DNA from: Candidatus Opimibacter iunctus
GTDB taxonomy: Bacteria > Bacteroidota > Bacteroidia > Chitinophagales > Saprospiraceae
Direction: 5' to 3'
Assembly: GCA_016716665.1 (NCBI GenBank)
Contig: JADJVH010000011.1
Location: 124,001 to 188,000 of the forward strand
Length of the DNA stretch: 64,000 nucleotides
The notes below the pieces were generated by a model, which worked only from the letters and a program-made list of their open reading frames with translations, did not search any database and was not told the origin of the DNA. A program made the position numbers and the translations under genes. Each line of letters begins with the position of its first letter. Positions within the stretch are counted from its first letter, which is position 1. Shown piece by piece: positions 56,501 through 64,000 of the stretch.

Positions 56501-59500
56501 TCGACAGCGGCAGCGCTTGAAGGACTAGGTTTAGCTATCAGTGATGCATGTACCTCTGACGCCAATCTGGTAGTGACCAGTTCAGATGCATCAACCGGCA
56601 CCTGCCCGATTGTCGTGACCAGGACATATGTGGTAACCGATGCTTGCGGCAACAGTACAACAAAGACACAGATTATCAACGTAAATGATACGACCGCACC
56701 TTCGATCACAGGGACGATATCAACCACTACAGTAGAAGGTTGTGTGGCAGGAGATGCTACAGCAGCAGTCACCACAGTGGCTGCGCTGGAGGGATTAGGC
56801 CTGACGATCAGCGATGCCTGCACCTCAGATGCCAGTCTGGTCGTGACGAGTTCAGATGCTTCAGCAGGCACCTGTCCGATCGTGGTGACCAGGACCTATG
56901 TTGTGACCGATGCGTGTGGCAATAGCACGACAAAGACACAGATCATCAATGTCAATGACAGCACTGCACCATCCATTACAGGATCAATAGCGACTACCAC
57001 TATAGAAGGCTGCGCAGCAAATGCAGTAGCTGCAGCTGTCACTACAATATCTGCTCTTGAAGGCTTAGGTTTAGCTATCAGCGATGCCTGCACGTCAGAT
57101 GCCAGCCTGGTCGTGACGAGTTCAGATGCCTCCACCGGCACCTGCCCAATCGTAGTCACACGCATATATGTTGTGACAGATGCATGCGGCAACAGCACTA
57201 TCAGGACACAGAACATTAACGTAAATGATACCACCGCGCCGGCTATCACCGGGTCCATTGCGACTACAACAATAGAAGGCTGTGCAGCTAATGCAGTCGC
57301 AGCCGCTGTGACGACAGTATCCGCACTTGAAGGATTGGGATTGTCGATCATCGACGTTTGCACATCAGATGCTAATCTGGCCGTGACGAGTTCAGATGCC
57401 TCCACAGGTACCTGCCCGATCGTGGTGACCAGGACCTATGTCGTGACCGATGCATGCGGTAACAGCACCACCCGAACACAGATCATCAATGTAAATGATA
57501 CGACCTCACCTGCGATCACAGGATCTATCGCTACAACAACCGTAGAAGGATGTACCGCAGGAGATGCTACAGCACCTGTATCAACCGTCACAGCTCTTGA
57601 AGGATTAGGACTGAGCATCAGTGATGCGTGCACCTCAGATGCCAATCTGGTGGTGACGAGTTCAGATGCCTCCACAGGCACCTGCCCGATCGTGGTGACC
57701 AGGACGTATGTCGTGACTGATGCATGTGGCAACAGTACGACAAAGACACAGATCATCAATGTCAATGATACAACCGCCCCTGTGATCACAGGCGCTATAG
57801 CTACCACTACAGTAGAAGGATGCACCGCAGGAGATGCTACAGCCGCAGTGTCAACAGTAGCTGCACTGGAAGCATTAGGATTAGGTATAAGTGATGCATG
57901 CACCACAGACGCCAATCTGGCGGTGACCAGTTCTGATGCCTCCGCAGGGACCTGCCCGATCGTAGTGACCAGAACCTATGTCGTGACCGATGCATGTGGC
58001 AACAGTAGGACCAAGACACAAATCATCAATGTAAATGATACCACAGCTCCTGCCATCACCGGCACGATAGCCACGACCACTATTGAAGGCTGTGCTGCAA
58101 ATGCAGTAGCCTCAGCAGTGACGACAGTATCCGCGCTCGAAGGATTAGGATTATCGATCAGTGATGCGTGTACATCAGATGTTAACCTCGTGGTGACGAG
58201 TTCAGATGCCTCCACCGGCACCTGCCCGATCGTGGTGACCAGGACCTATGTCGTGACAGATGCTTGTGGCAACAGTACGACAAAGACACAGATCATCAAT
58301 GTCAATGATACAACCGCCCCTGTGATCACAGGCGCTATAGCTACCACTACAGTAGAAGGATGCACAGCAGGAAATGCTACAGCGCCTGTATCGACAGTGG
58401 CAGCGCTTGAAGGACTAGGTTTAGCTATCAGTGATGCCTGTACCTCCGATGCAAGTCTGACCGTGACGAGTTCAGATGCCTCCACCGGCACCTGTCCGAT
58501 CGTCGTGACCAGGACCTATGTGGTAACCGATGCGTGTGGCAACAGCACAACAAAGACCCAGATCATCAATGTCAATGATACCACAGCACCTGCAGTGACA
58601 GGCACAATAGCCACGACCACTGTTGAAGGATGTGTAGCAGGAAATGCTACAGCCCCGGTATCAACAGTAGCAGCGCTTGAAGGACTTGGCTTTGCTATCA
58701 GCGATGCCTGCACCTCAGATGCCAGTCTGACCGTGACGAGTTCAGATGCCTCCACCGGCACCTGTCCGATCGTAGTGACGAGAACGTATGTCGTGACAGA
58801 TGCGTGTGGCAACAGCACGACGAGGACCCAGATCATCAATGTCAATGACAGCACTGCACCATCCATTACAGGATCAATAGCCACAACGACTATCGAAGGC
58901 TGTGCTGCCAATGCCGTAGCTGCAGCAGTGACTACTGTATCTGCTCTTGAAGGCTTAGGTTTAGCTATCAGCGATGCCTGTACCTCAGATATTAACCTCG
59001 TCGTGACGAGTTCAGATGCCTCCACCGGCACCTGCCCAATTGTAGTCACACGCACATATGTCGTGACAGATGCATGCGGCAACAGCACGACGAAGACACA
59101 GATCATCAATGTCAATGACAGCACTGCACCATCCATTACAGGATCAATAGCCGCAACGACTGTTGAAGGCTGTGCGGCCAATGCCGCACCAGCCGCCGTC
59201 ACCACAGTATCGGCACTTGAGGGAATGGGCCTGACGATCGCAGATGTTTGTACCATTGATGCAAATCTTATCGTGACAAGCTCCGATGCCTCCACCGGCA
59301 CATGCCCCATCGTAGTGACCAGGACCTATGTCGTGACAGATGCCTGCGGCAACAGCTCGACGAAGACACAGATCATCAATGTCAATGATACGACAGCCCC
59401 TGCGATCACCGGCACTATCGCTACCACAACAGTAGAAGGGTGCATTGCAGGAAATGCGACTGCACCTGTATCAACAGTCGCTGCACTTGAAGGACTAGGC

Positions 59501-62500
59501 CTTGGCATCAGTGATGCCTGCACCTCAGATGCCAATCTGATCGTGACGAGCTCAGATGCTTCCTCAGGCACCTGTCCGATCGTCGTGACCAGGACTTATG
59601 TAGTCACAGATGTATGTGGCAACAGCACGACCAGGACACAGATCATCAATGTCAATGATACGACAGCCCCTGCGATCACCGGCACTATAACTACCACAAC
59701 GGTAGAAGGATGCACAGCAGGAAATGCAACAGCACCTGTATCAACTGTTGCTGCGCTTGAAGGATTAGGATTGAGTATCAGTGATGCCTGTACCTCCGAT
59801 GCAAGTCTGACTGTGACGAGTTCAGATGCCTCCGCCGGCACCTGCCCTATCATCGTGACCAGAACCTATGTCGTGACTGATGCATGTGGCAACAGTAGGA
59901 CCAAGACACAGATCATCAATGTAAATGATACCACAGCTCCTGCCATCACCGGATCAATAGCCACGACTACCATTGAAGGCTGTGCTGCAAATGCAGTAGC
60001 CTCAGCAGTGACGACAGTATCCGCACTCGAAGGATTAGGATTATCGATCAGCGATGCCTGCACCTTAGATGCCAACCTGGTGGTGACGAGTTCAGATGCA
60101 TCCACAGGCACCTGTCCGATCGTGGTGACCAGAACCTATGTAGTGACAGATGCTTGTGGCAACAGTACGACAAAGACACAGATCATCAATGTCAATGATA
60201 CAACCGCCCCTGCGATCACAGGCACTATAGCTACCACTACAGTAGAAGGATGCACAGCAGGAAATGCTACAGCACCTGTATCGACAGTGGCAGCGCTTGA
60301 AGGACTGGGTTTAGCTATCAGTGATGCCTGTACCTCCGATGCAAGTCTGACCGTGACGAGTTCAGATGCCTCCACCGGCACCTGTCCGATTGTCGTGACC
60401 AGGACGTATGTCGTGACTGATGCTTGCGGCAACAGTACAACAAAGACACAGATCATCAATGTAAACGATACGACAGCTCCCGCAGTGACAGGCTCGATCA
60501 CCAGTTCGATCGTTCAAGGCTGTTCAGTCAGTGATGCCCCTGCAGCTGTGACGACAGTTGCAGCGCTTGAGGCACTGACAGGCAATCTTCAAATCTCCGA
60601 TGCATGTACATCTGATGCCAATCTGGTTGTGACCAGTTCACAGTCCGCATCAGGCACCTGCCCGATCGTGATCACCAGGACCTATAAGGTCACCGACGCA
60701 TGTGGGAATACAAGTGCAGATATAATCCACACGATCAATGTCAATGATACTACTGCCCCTGCAGTGACAGGTGCAATCACCAATACCATCGTTGAAGGTT
60801 GTTCAATCGGAGATGCCCCTGCTGCTGTGACCACTGTTGCTGCACTCGAAGCCTTAACCGGCAACCTGCAGGTCAGTGATGCATGCACAAGCGATGCAAG
60901 CCTCGTGGTGAGCAGCACACAGACATCAGCTGGTACTTGCCCATTGGTGATCACCAGGATATACAAAGTCACCGATGCCTGTGGTAATACCAGCGCGAAT
61001 ATCACCCATACGATCCAGGTCAACGATACGACAGTACCGGTAGTCACAGGTAGCATCACAGCAACATCTGTAGAAGGATGCGCAGTGGGCGATGCCCCTG
61101 CCGCAGTGACCACAGTTGCCGCACTGGAAGCACTCACCGGTAATCTGCAGATCGCAGATGCCTGCACCGCGGATGCTAATCTCACTGTGACCAGCAGTCA
61201 GACAGCAACAGGTACATGCCCGATCATCATTACAAGGACCTATAAAGTCACCGATGCGTGTGGCAATACCAGTGCGGATATCATTCATACAATAAGTGTA
61301 GATGATACGACAGCACCTGCAGTCACCGGCAGCATTACGCCGACGACAGTAGAAGGTTGTTCATTAGGAGATGCTCCTGTAGCAGTGACAACAGTTGCTG
61401 CACTGGAAGCATTGACAGGTAATCTGCTGATCGCCGATGCTTGTACTTCAGATGCAGGCCTGGTCGTGACCAGCAGCCAGACTACCTCAGGCACATGTCC
61501 GTTGATCATCACCAGGACATATAAAGTTACTGATGCTTGTGGCAATACCAGCGTGGATATTGTACATACTATCCAGGTGGACGATACTACAGCTCCAGCC
61601 GTCAGTGGCAGTATCACCAGCACTACAGTCGAAGGATGTGGAGTAGGGGATGCCCCTACAGCAGTGACAACAGTTGCTGCTCTTGAAGCATTGACCGGCA
61701 ATCTGCAGATCGCTGATGCGTGCATCGCGGATGCCTTACTGACCGTGACCAGCTCACAGACTACTTCAGGCACATGTCCTGTCGTCATCACCAGGACATA
61801 CCATGTCACTGATGCCTGTGGCAATACCAGTGTGGATATCCTCCATACGATCAATGTAGATGATACCATAGTCCCTGCAGTGACAGGAAGTATTACGGCT
61901 ACCACCGTCGAAGGATGCGCAGTTGGTGATGCCCCTGCAGCCGTGACGACTGTTGCTGCGCTTGAAGCACTGACTGGTAATCTTCAGATCTCCGATGCAT
62001 GTACATCCGATGCCAATCTGGTGGTAACCAGCACACAGACCTCATCAGGCACATGCCCGATCGTGATCACGAGAACATACAAGGTAACAGATGCATGTGG
62101 GAATACAAGGGCAGATATAATCCACACGATCAATGTCAATGATACTACAGCTCCTGCAGTGACAGGCACAATCACCAATACCATCGTTGAAGGTTGTTCA
62201 ATCGGAGATGCTCCGTCTGCTTTAACGACTGTTGCTGCACTAGAAGCACTGACCGGCAACCTGCAGATCAGTGATGCATGCACAAGCGATGCAAGCCTTG
62301 TGGTGAGCAGTACACAGACATCAGCTGGTACTTGCCCATTGGTGATCACCCGGATATACAAAGTCACCGATGCCTGTGGTAACACCAGCGCTAATATCAC
62401 CCATACGATCCAGGTCAACGATACGACAATACCGGCAGTCACCGGTAGTATCACAGCAACATCTGTAGAAGGATGCGCAGTGGGCGATGCCCCTGCCGCC

Positions 62501-64000
62501 GTGACCACTGTTGCCGCACTCGAAGCACTCACCGGAAATCTGCAGATCGCAGATGCCTGCACAGCGGATGCTAATCTCACTGTGACCAGCAGTCAGACAG
62601 CAACAGGCACATGCCCGATCATCATCACCAGGACATATAAAGTCACCGATGCTTGTGGTAATACGAGTGCTGATATCATTCATACGATCAACATACATGA
62701 TACCACGCCACCTGCAGTGACAGGTGCGCTTACCGCTACTTCAGTAGAAGGCTGCGCTGCAGGCGATGCGCCGGCAGCCGTGACCACAGTGGCCGCGCTT
62801 GAAGCATTGGCAGGTAATCTGCAGATCAATGATGCCTGCACCACTGATCCGGGATTGGTCGTGACGAGCAGCCAGACTACTTCAGGTTCATGCCCGCTGG
62901 TGATCACGCGAACCTATGCGATCACAGATGCCTGTGGCAATACCAGTGTCAATATCACCCACACGATCAATATCAACGATACTACAGCTCCTGCTGTGAC
63001 GGGATCTTTATCATCCACTACCGTAGAAGGTTGTTCTGCAAGTGATGCCCCTGCCGCCGTGACCACTGTTGCAGCACTAGAAGCCCTGACAGGAAATCTT
63101 CAGGTGACGGATGCATGCGTACCGGATGCTAGCCTGGTCGTGACGAGCAGTCAGACCGCTACAGGTACCTGCCCGTTGGTGATCACGAGGATATACAAGG
63201 TGACAGATGTATGTGGCAATACGAGTGTCAATATCGTCCATACGATCAATGTCAATGATACAACAGCCCCTGCGGTGTCAGGTTCGATCACACCGACAGT
63301 GATTGAAGGATGCTCCATTGGCGCCGCGCCTGCAGCCGTGACCACAGTGGCCGCGCTCGAAGCCCTCGCCGGCAATCTCCAGATAGCCGATGCCTGTACG
63401 TCCGATGCGGGCCTTAGTGTCACGAGTTCACAGACAGTATCCGGATCATGTCCGATCATCATCACCAGGACATATCGTGTCACCGATGCCTGTGGCAATA
63501 CAAGTATCAATATCATTCACACGATCAATATAGATGATACGATTGCCCCTCAAGTCACTGGTTCAATCACGACATCAACGTATGAAGGGTGCTCTGTAGA
63601 GGAAGCACCGCTCACCGCTACTACTGTCGCAGCACTTGAAGCCCTGACCGGTAACCTGCAGGTATCAGATGGATGTACAGCAGACAACAATCTGGTCGTG
63701 ACCAGTAGCCAGACAGCCACCGGTACATGTCCAATTGTAATCACCAGGACATATCTGGTCACGGACGCATGTGGAAACACAAGCGCACCAATCATCCATA
63801 CTATCAATCTCAATGATACGAATCCACCAATAACTACTGGTACATTATCCATGATCAATGTAGAAGGGTGCTCAATAGCTGATGCGCCTGCTGCAGTGAC
63901 GACAGTGGCCGCACTCGAAGCACTCCCGGGTAATCTCCTTGTGACAGATGGCTGCACATCAGATGCCAACATCACCGTGACGCATAGCCAGACCGCTTCC
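47588..64000 (+). CDS. Giant protein 3, repeat-rich secreted surface protein (3' end outside window)
   Basis: ATG at 47588; the frame is still open at 64000, so at least 5,471 residues. The phase is the same at 47588, 52565, 60395 and 63737, and no stop was found between. A long signal peptide (MSTPMNTNNFLMTCFFRGSA ... MGSMAFTPGALG, cleavage before QTTNTW) is followed by a G/T/S-rich beta-solenoid (~47.7-51.7 kb). The solenoid includes an autotransporter-type strand repeat (GITKAGAGTLLLSAANTYTG, ~49.32 kb). Ig/PKD-like domains follow (~51.8-52.36 kb), then 30 units of 90 residues and 12+ units of 93 residues with four Cys each (EGC, DAC, GTC, DACGN), of HYR-like type. Likely a T9SS-exported adhesin/filament; the sorting signal would lie beyond the window. 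Confidence 0.88.
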   Translation, partial: MSTPMNTNNFLMTCFFRGSAGRTMLCAWLIMMGSMAFTPGALGQTTNTWTGTAGDNAWTTAGNWSLSAVPTNAHDVVIDINAAIDFSTSATINSLTINNSAVVSITSTVGARSLTIDNTGSVIDAGSALTLNGGVGAMTLAFSGSNQSFSVAGSLTITAVGGGGKFNATNSLTSVSGTFKNDGSGGGTVGTITASASNFSFASGGTYEHALAAGTIPLATWDAGSTLKLTAVTTALPGNTSQSFGSLIFNCSGMTTSLNLPAGMGIAGSLQVLNTGSATLSFLHTTLTLGGSCLISDDFTFSTSSKTITVPGDFTFNGGTLTMSSGSGIGTINIGGDANFTGGTVTETSTGRGEIVFNKSGTQVYTSGSTISNTINFTVNNGSTLQMAAEATTVDGGGSFTLAAGGTLGVRSNSGITTSGTNGNIRVTGTRTYTAGSNIIYNGTANQAVGNGLTSTNKANITIDNPGNTVTLGANTTMTGVLTLTAGSTLDMSTFTLGSPTSIVMAGGATSGSNITGSATLTLGGNITVNDATSGTDGAEITAPVSLGATRTVTVNDDGTSATDLTLSGIISGGFGITKAGAGTLLLSAANTYTGATTIDLGTIELNAADRIANTSAMVLNGGKFSTGASTGYAETVSTLALTDHSTIQLGTGSHTLSFANSSGIGWTSGKVLTITGWTGAIGASGGGDAGKIQVGVGGLTSTQLAQVLFSGFSQGALITASGELVPNAKIFYSTTSGDPATAGNWNTSRDGTGTSAVTGDFTTGGTYFVIQGSGNGGTTPHTMTTTAAWAVSGTYSKIQVENGATLESPYAITIGASGSFFVDNGGTYKHQNTGAWATTIFQGSEFFGNSSTLEINTTATTLPTNASYGNVVINLTADPGANLNFNGNLTTINGNLTVTNTQSREVQFANSTSPTITIAGNFSLSGSTSTFVFAGGTGSPTITVNGNVSVSDGALDFSSSGASGNSTLNVKSNFTHTGGVITNSGSGTSSAVVINGSTTQTIESIGFDNPNDIAFTIAPTGAGQAQILAAKTFVVNPSASFTISNTSSATELLVSGTLIAASTIVNNGAVQVNGTCQINTSGSITTNSLSYGSSSSLIYNTTSGTYTPGAEWTANATTAGTGVPQNVTIQNTNVVTMPSSDRGIAGNLVLTSGGLTLNATSGNLFIGGHWTNNGATFTPNTRKVTFNGGVAQIIGGSAPTTFYNLDIANTTGGVSLSAPVTVDGVLTLTSGILTTDAVNILSLTSTSVSAISAGTTAKFIKGPLKWALGTGTYLFPVGKSSGNYFPFTLNVTAASSPVVTVEAFDSDAGAGATFDATLTGISHTEYWKAVLNSGTLTANVSVTRITATGDKDVIGQSAAQGGDYTIINGTASGSSINNSDAVSSLGYFVMATSFKKCPVSTAVTSDADQEVCQNVATNPLTATVTLSSGTGMPTIQYQWYYNTTNSNTVAGATLISGATSQTYTPLSGAPEAGTSRYYFSVGYAANNSCGQDNMTQSLASNAVKVTVNQLPVCSITGTDPVCPSSTGNTFSAPGGLSYAWTISNSGSITGSTSSQSVTVDAGFVCNGSFTLNLTVTDGNGCTSTCAKTVTVIDNSSPSISGSIAPTTIEGCMAGAVAAAVTTVSALEGLGLTISDVCTSDANLVVSSSDASTGTCPIVVTRTYVVTDACGNSTTATQIINVDDTTSPAISGTITSTTVEGCVAGDATAAVTTVAALEGLGLTIGDACTSDANLVVTSSVASTGTCPIVVTRTYVVTDACGNSTTATQVINVDDTTSPAITGTISTTTVEGCVAGDATAAVSTVAALEGLGLAISDACTSDANLVVTSSDASAGTCPIIVTRTYVVTDACGNSTTKTQIINVNDTTAPGISGSIATTTIEGCAANAVAAAVTTVSALEGLGLTISDACTADANLVVTSSDASTGTCPIVVTRTYVVTDACGNSTTKTQIINVNDTTAPAITGTISATTVEGCNAGNATAPVSTVAALEGLGLTISDACTTDANLVVTSSDVSSGTCPIVVTRTYVVTDACGNSSTKTQIINVDDTTSPAIAGIIPTTTVEGCIPGDATAPVTTVTALEVLGLAISDACTSDANLIVTSSDASTGTCPIVVTRTYVVTDVCGNSTTRTQIINVNDTTAPAITGTITTTTVEGCTAGNATAPVSTVAALEGLGLSISDACTSDANLVVTSSDASSGTCPIVVTRTYVVTDACGNSRTKTQIINVNDTTAPAITGTIATTTIEGCAANAVASAVTTVSALEGLGLSISDACTSDVNLVVTSSDASTGTCPIVVTRTYVVTDACGNSTTKTQIINVNDTIAPAITGTIATTTVEGCTAGNATAPVSTVAALEGLGLAISDACTSDASLTVTSSDASTGTCPIVVTRTYVVTDACGNSTTKTQIINVNDTTAPAVTGTIATTTVEGCVAGNATAPVSTVAALEGLGFAISDACTSDASLTVTSSDASTGTCPIVVTRTYVVTDACGNSTTRTQIINVNDSTAPSITGSIATTTIEGCAANAVAAAVTTVSALEGLGLAISDACTSDASLVVTSSDASTGTCPIVVTRTYVVTDACGNSTTKTQIINVNESTAPSITGSIAATTVEGCAANAAPAAVTTVSALEGMGLTIADVCTIDANLIVASSDASTGTCPIVVTRTYVVTDACGNSTTRTQVINVNDTTSPAITGSIATSTVEGCIAGDATAPVTTVTALEGLGLSISDACTTDANLVVTSSDASTGTCPIVVTRTYVVTDACGNSTTKTQIINVNDTTAPSISGTISTSTVEGCVAADATASVSTVAALEGLGLSISDACTTDANLVVTSSDASAGTCPIVVTRTYVVTDACGNSTTKTQIINVDDSTAPGITGSIATTTIEGCAANAVASAVTTVSALEGLGLSISDACTTDANLVVTSSDASAGTCPIVVTRTYVVTDACGNSTTKTQIINVNDTTAPAITGTIATTTVEGCTAGNATAPVSTAAALEGLGLAISDACTSDANLVVTSSDASTGTCPIVVTRTYVVTDACGNSTTKTQIINVNDTTAPSITGTISTTTVEGCVAGDATAAVTTVAALEGLGLTISDACTSDASLVVTSSDASAGTCPIVVTRTYVVTDACGNSTTKTQIINVNDSTAPSITGSIATTTIEGCAANAVAAAVTTISALEGLGLAISDACTSDASLVVTSSDASTGTCPIVVTRIYVVTDACGNSTIRTQNINVNDTTAPAITGSIATTTIEGCAANAVAAAVTTVSALEGLGLSIIDVCTSDANLAVTSSDASTGTCPIVVTRTYVVTDACGNSTTRTQIINVNDTTSPAITGSIATTTVEGCTAGDATAPVSTVTALEGLGLSISDACTSDANLVVTSSDASTGTCPIVVTRTYVVTDACGNSTTKTQIINVNDTTAPVITGAIATTTVEGCTAGDATAAVSTVAALEALGLGISDACTTDANLAVTSSDASAGTCPIVVTRTYVVTDACGNSRTKTQIINVNDTTAPAITGTIATTTIEGCAANAVASAVTTVSALEGLGLSISDACTSDVNLVVTSSDASTGTCPIVVTRTYVVTDACGNSTTKTQIINVNDTTAPVITGAIATTTVEGCTAGNATAPVSTVAALEGLGLAISDACTSDASLTVTSSDASTGTCPIVVTRTYVVTDACGNSTTKTQIINVNDTTAPAVTGTIATTTVEGCVAGNATAPVSTVAALEGLGFAISDACTSDASLTVTSSDASTGTCPIVVTRTYVVTDACGNSTTRTQIINVNDSTAPSITGSIATTTIEGCAANAVAAAVTTVSALEGLGLAISDACTSDINLVVTSSDASTGTCPIVVTRTYVVTDACGNSTTKTQIINVNDSTAPSITGSIAATTVEGCAANAAPAAVTTVSALEGMGLTIADVCTIDANLIVTSSDASTGTCPIVVTRTYVVTDACGNSSTKTQIINVNDTTAPAITGTIATTTVEGCIAGNATAPVSTVAALEGLGLGISDACTSDANLIVTSSDASSGTCPIVVTRTYVVTDVCGNSTTRTQIINVNDTTAPAITGTITTTTVEGCTAGNATAPVSTVAALEGLGLSISDACTSDASLTVTSSDASAGTCPIIVTRTYVVTDACGNSRTKTQIINVNDTTAPAITGSIATTTIEGCAANAVASAVTTVSALEGLGLSISDACTLDANLVVTSSDASTGTCPIVVTRTYVVTDACGNSTTKTQIINVNDTTAPAITGTIATTTVEGCTAGNATAPVSTVAALEGLGLAISDACTSDASLTVTSSDASTGTCPIVVTRTYVVTDACGNSTTKTQIINVNDTTAPAVTGSITSSIVQGCSVSDAPAAVTTVAALEALTGNLQISDACTSDANLVVTSSQSASGTCPIVITRTYKVTDACGNTSADIIHTINVNDTTAPAVTGAITNTIVEGCSIGDAPAAVTTVAALEALTGNLQVSDACTSDASLVVSSTQTSAGTCPLVITRIYKVTDACGNTSANITHTIQVNDTTVPVVTGSITATSVEGCAVGDAPAAVTTVAALEALTGNLQIADACTADANLTVTSSQTATGTCPIIITRTYKVTDACGNTSADIIHTISVDDTTAPAVTGSITPTTVEGCSLGDAPVAVTTVAALEALTGNLLIADACTSDAGLVVTSSQTTSGTCPLIITRTYKVTDACGNTSVDIVHTIQVDDTTAPAVSGSITSTTVEGCGVGDAPTAVTTVAALEALTGNLQIADACIADALLTVTSSQTTSGTCPVVITRTYHVTDACGNTSVDILHTINVDDTIVPAVTGSITATTVEGCAVGDAPAAVTTVAALEALTGNLQISDACTSDANLVVTSTQTSSGTCPIVITRTYKVTDACGNTRADIIHTINVNDTTAPAVTGTITNTIVEGCSIGDAPSALTTVAALEALTGNLQISDACTSDASLVVSSTQTSAGTCPLVITRIYKVTDACGNTSANITHTIQVNDTTIPAVTGSITATSVEGCAVGDAPAAVTTVAALEALTGNLQIADACTADANLTVTSSQTATGTCPIIITRTYKVTDACGNTSADIIHTINIHDTTPPAVTGALTATSVEGCAAGDAPAAVTTVAALEALAGNLQINDACTTDPGLVVTSSQTTSGSCPLVITRTYAITDACGNTSVNITHTININDTTAPAVTGSLSSTTVEGCSASDAPAAVTTVAALEALTGNLQVTDACVPDASLVVTSSQTATGTCPLVITRIYKVTDVCGNTSVNIVHTINVNDTTAPAVSGSITPTVIEGCSIGAAPAAVTTVAALEALAGNLQIADACTSDAGLSVTSSQTVSGSCPIIITRTYRVTDACGNTSINIIHTINIDDTIAPQVTGSITTSTYEGCSVEEAPLTATTVAALEALTGNLQVSDGCTADNNLVVTSSQTATGTCPIVITRTYLVTDACGNTSAPIIHTINLNDTNPPITTGTLSMINVEGCSIADAPAAVTTVAALEALPGNLLVTDGCTSDANITVTHSQTAS
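54190..55570 (+). repeat. Higher-order repeat, copy 1 (partner at 57970-59350)
   Basis: Five-unit block almost identical to the block 3,780 bp (14 units) downstream. Several 60-base stretches are identical (for example 54301-54420 with 58081-58200, and 55021-55200 with 58801-58980). Confidence 0.85.
57970..59350 (+). repeat. Higher-order repeat, copy 2
   Basis: Partner of 54190-55570. Scattered differences are concentrated in a few short patches, for example 55211-55220 versus 58991-59000. Confidence 0.85.
60461..64000 (+). repeat. Type II tandem array: 12 units of exactly 279 bp plus a partial unit
   Basis: Unit starts at 60461, 60740, 61019 and so on to 63809, always 279 bp. Compared with type I, each has three extra residues: LEALTGNLQISDAC for LEGLGLTISDAC, and ACGNTSADIIHTINVND for ACGNSTTKTQIINVND. 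A block around 60.68-61.3 kb recurs 1,395 bp (5 units) later around 62.08-62.7 kb. Confidence 0.92.

Larger units (their letters stand above)
52361..60460 (+). repeat. Type I tandem array: 30 units of exactly 270 bp
   Basis: The codon opening VTRTYVVTDACGN recurs at 52565, 52835, 53105 and so on to 60395, always 270 bp apart (29 intervals, no indel). Each 90-residue unit runs NVNDTTAPAITGTIATTTVE-GC ... VAALEGLGL-xISDAC-TSDANLVVTSSDASTGTCPIV. Adjacent units vary by point changes; distant ones can be almost identical. Confidence 0.93.

Noticed and set aside
52252..63975. Long open frames on the - strand through the gene 3 repeat array (up to several hundred codons, periodic)
   Set aside because: They are the complement of the repeat units. 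Their periodicity (270/279 bp) and Val/Ala/Ser-rich content follow from codon use on the + strand; they have no signal peptide or domain, and the + strand frame is continuous with conserved Cys motifs.
33991..64000. CRISPR array
   Set aside because: The repeats are long coding domains (250-280 bp) in an open frame, without short repeats and unique spacers, and no cas genes are present.
33991..64000. Polymorphic toxin / contact-dependent inhibition system
   Set aside because: Large repetitive secreted proteins can belong to such systems, but no C-terminal toxin domain or immunity gene follows genes 1 or 2, and the end of gene 3 is outside the window.

Overview
The window looks like a chromosomal segment of a member of the Bacteroidota, most likely near Saprospirales/Saprospiraceae (inference). 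The signs are type IX secretion (T9SS) C-terminal sorting domains on two secreted proteins, promoters of the form TAnnTTTG, a small Bacteroidota-type AMP nucleosidase, a DUF4783 protein, and huge modular HYR/Ig-like surface proteins. No plasmid or phage backbone genes and no CRISPR array were seen.

Region 1 (1-20 kb) is mostly ordinary housekeeping content. It opens with a YebC regulator cut by the window edge, followed by a secreted T9SS beta-propeller protein. Next comes a tRNA-Asp whose 3' half and terminator are repeated as degenerate copies around a small GIY-YIG nuclease gene. Then follow a lipoprotein M19 dipeptidase, a frameshifted DMT/EamA transporter, a SET-domain protein, an NlpC/P60 lipoprotein, an omega-amidase-like nitrilase, ribosomal protein L25, an ArsR regulator, prs, an NfeD-like/flotillin pair, AMP nucleosidase, a SWIM zinc-finger protein coupled to a secreted alpha/beta hydrolase, methylmalonyl-CoA epimerase, a TauE/SafE permease, a DUF4783 protein and a sodium:solute symporter. 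Intergenic DNA carries many palindromes and tandem repeats with a 7-bp period, several of them lying on stop codons.

Region 2 (20.5-64 kb) is a head-to-tail set of three giant secreted-protein genes on the + strand. Gene 1 (about 20582-29293) is built of beta-helix blocks, Ig-like domains, a proprotein-convertase P domain and a BIG2-like domain. Gene 2 (29876-46879, about 5,670 codons if repaired) has a beta-solenoid N-terminus followed by about 50 HYR-type modules in three successive sequence classes. Gene 3 starts at 47588 and is still open at the window end (5,471 codons so far). It has a beta-solenoid N-terminus and then 30 units of exactly 270 bp, 12 units of exactly 279 bp and a partial unit, with higher-order duplications. 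Genes 1 and 2 end in the same roughly 140-residue module and lack a recognisable T9SS sorting domain.

Genes 1, 2 and the DMT transporter carry about ten reading-frame lesions, mostly single-base changes in short homopolymers. This suggests long-read consensus error, but at least one lesion (TGA replacing a conserved Cys) and one internal deletion of about 31 nt may be real. The fragments are listed separately below and should be read as pieces of single genes.
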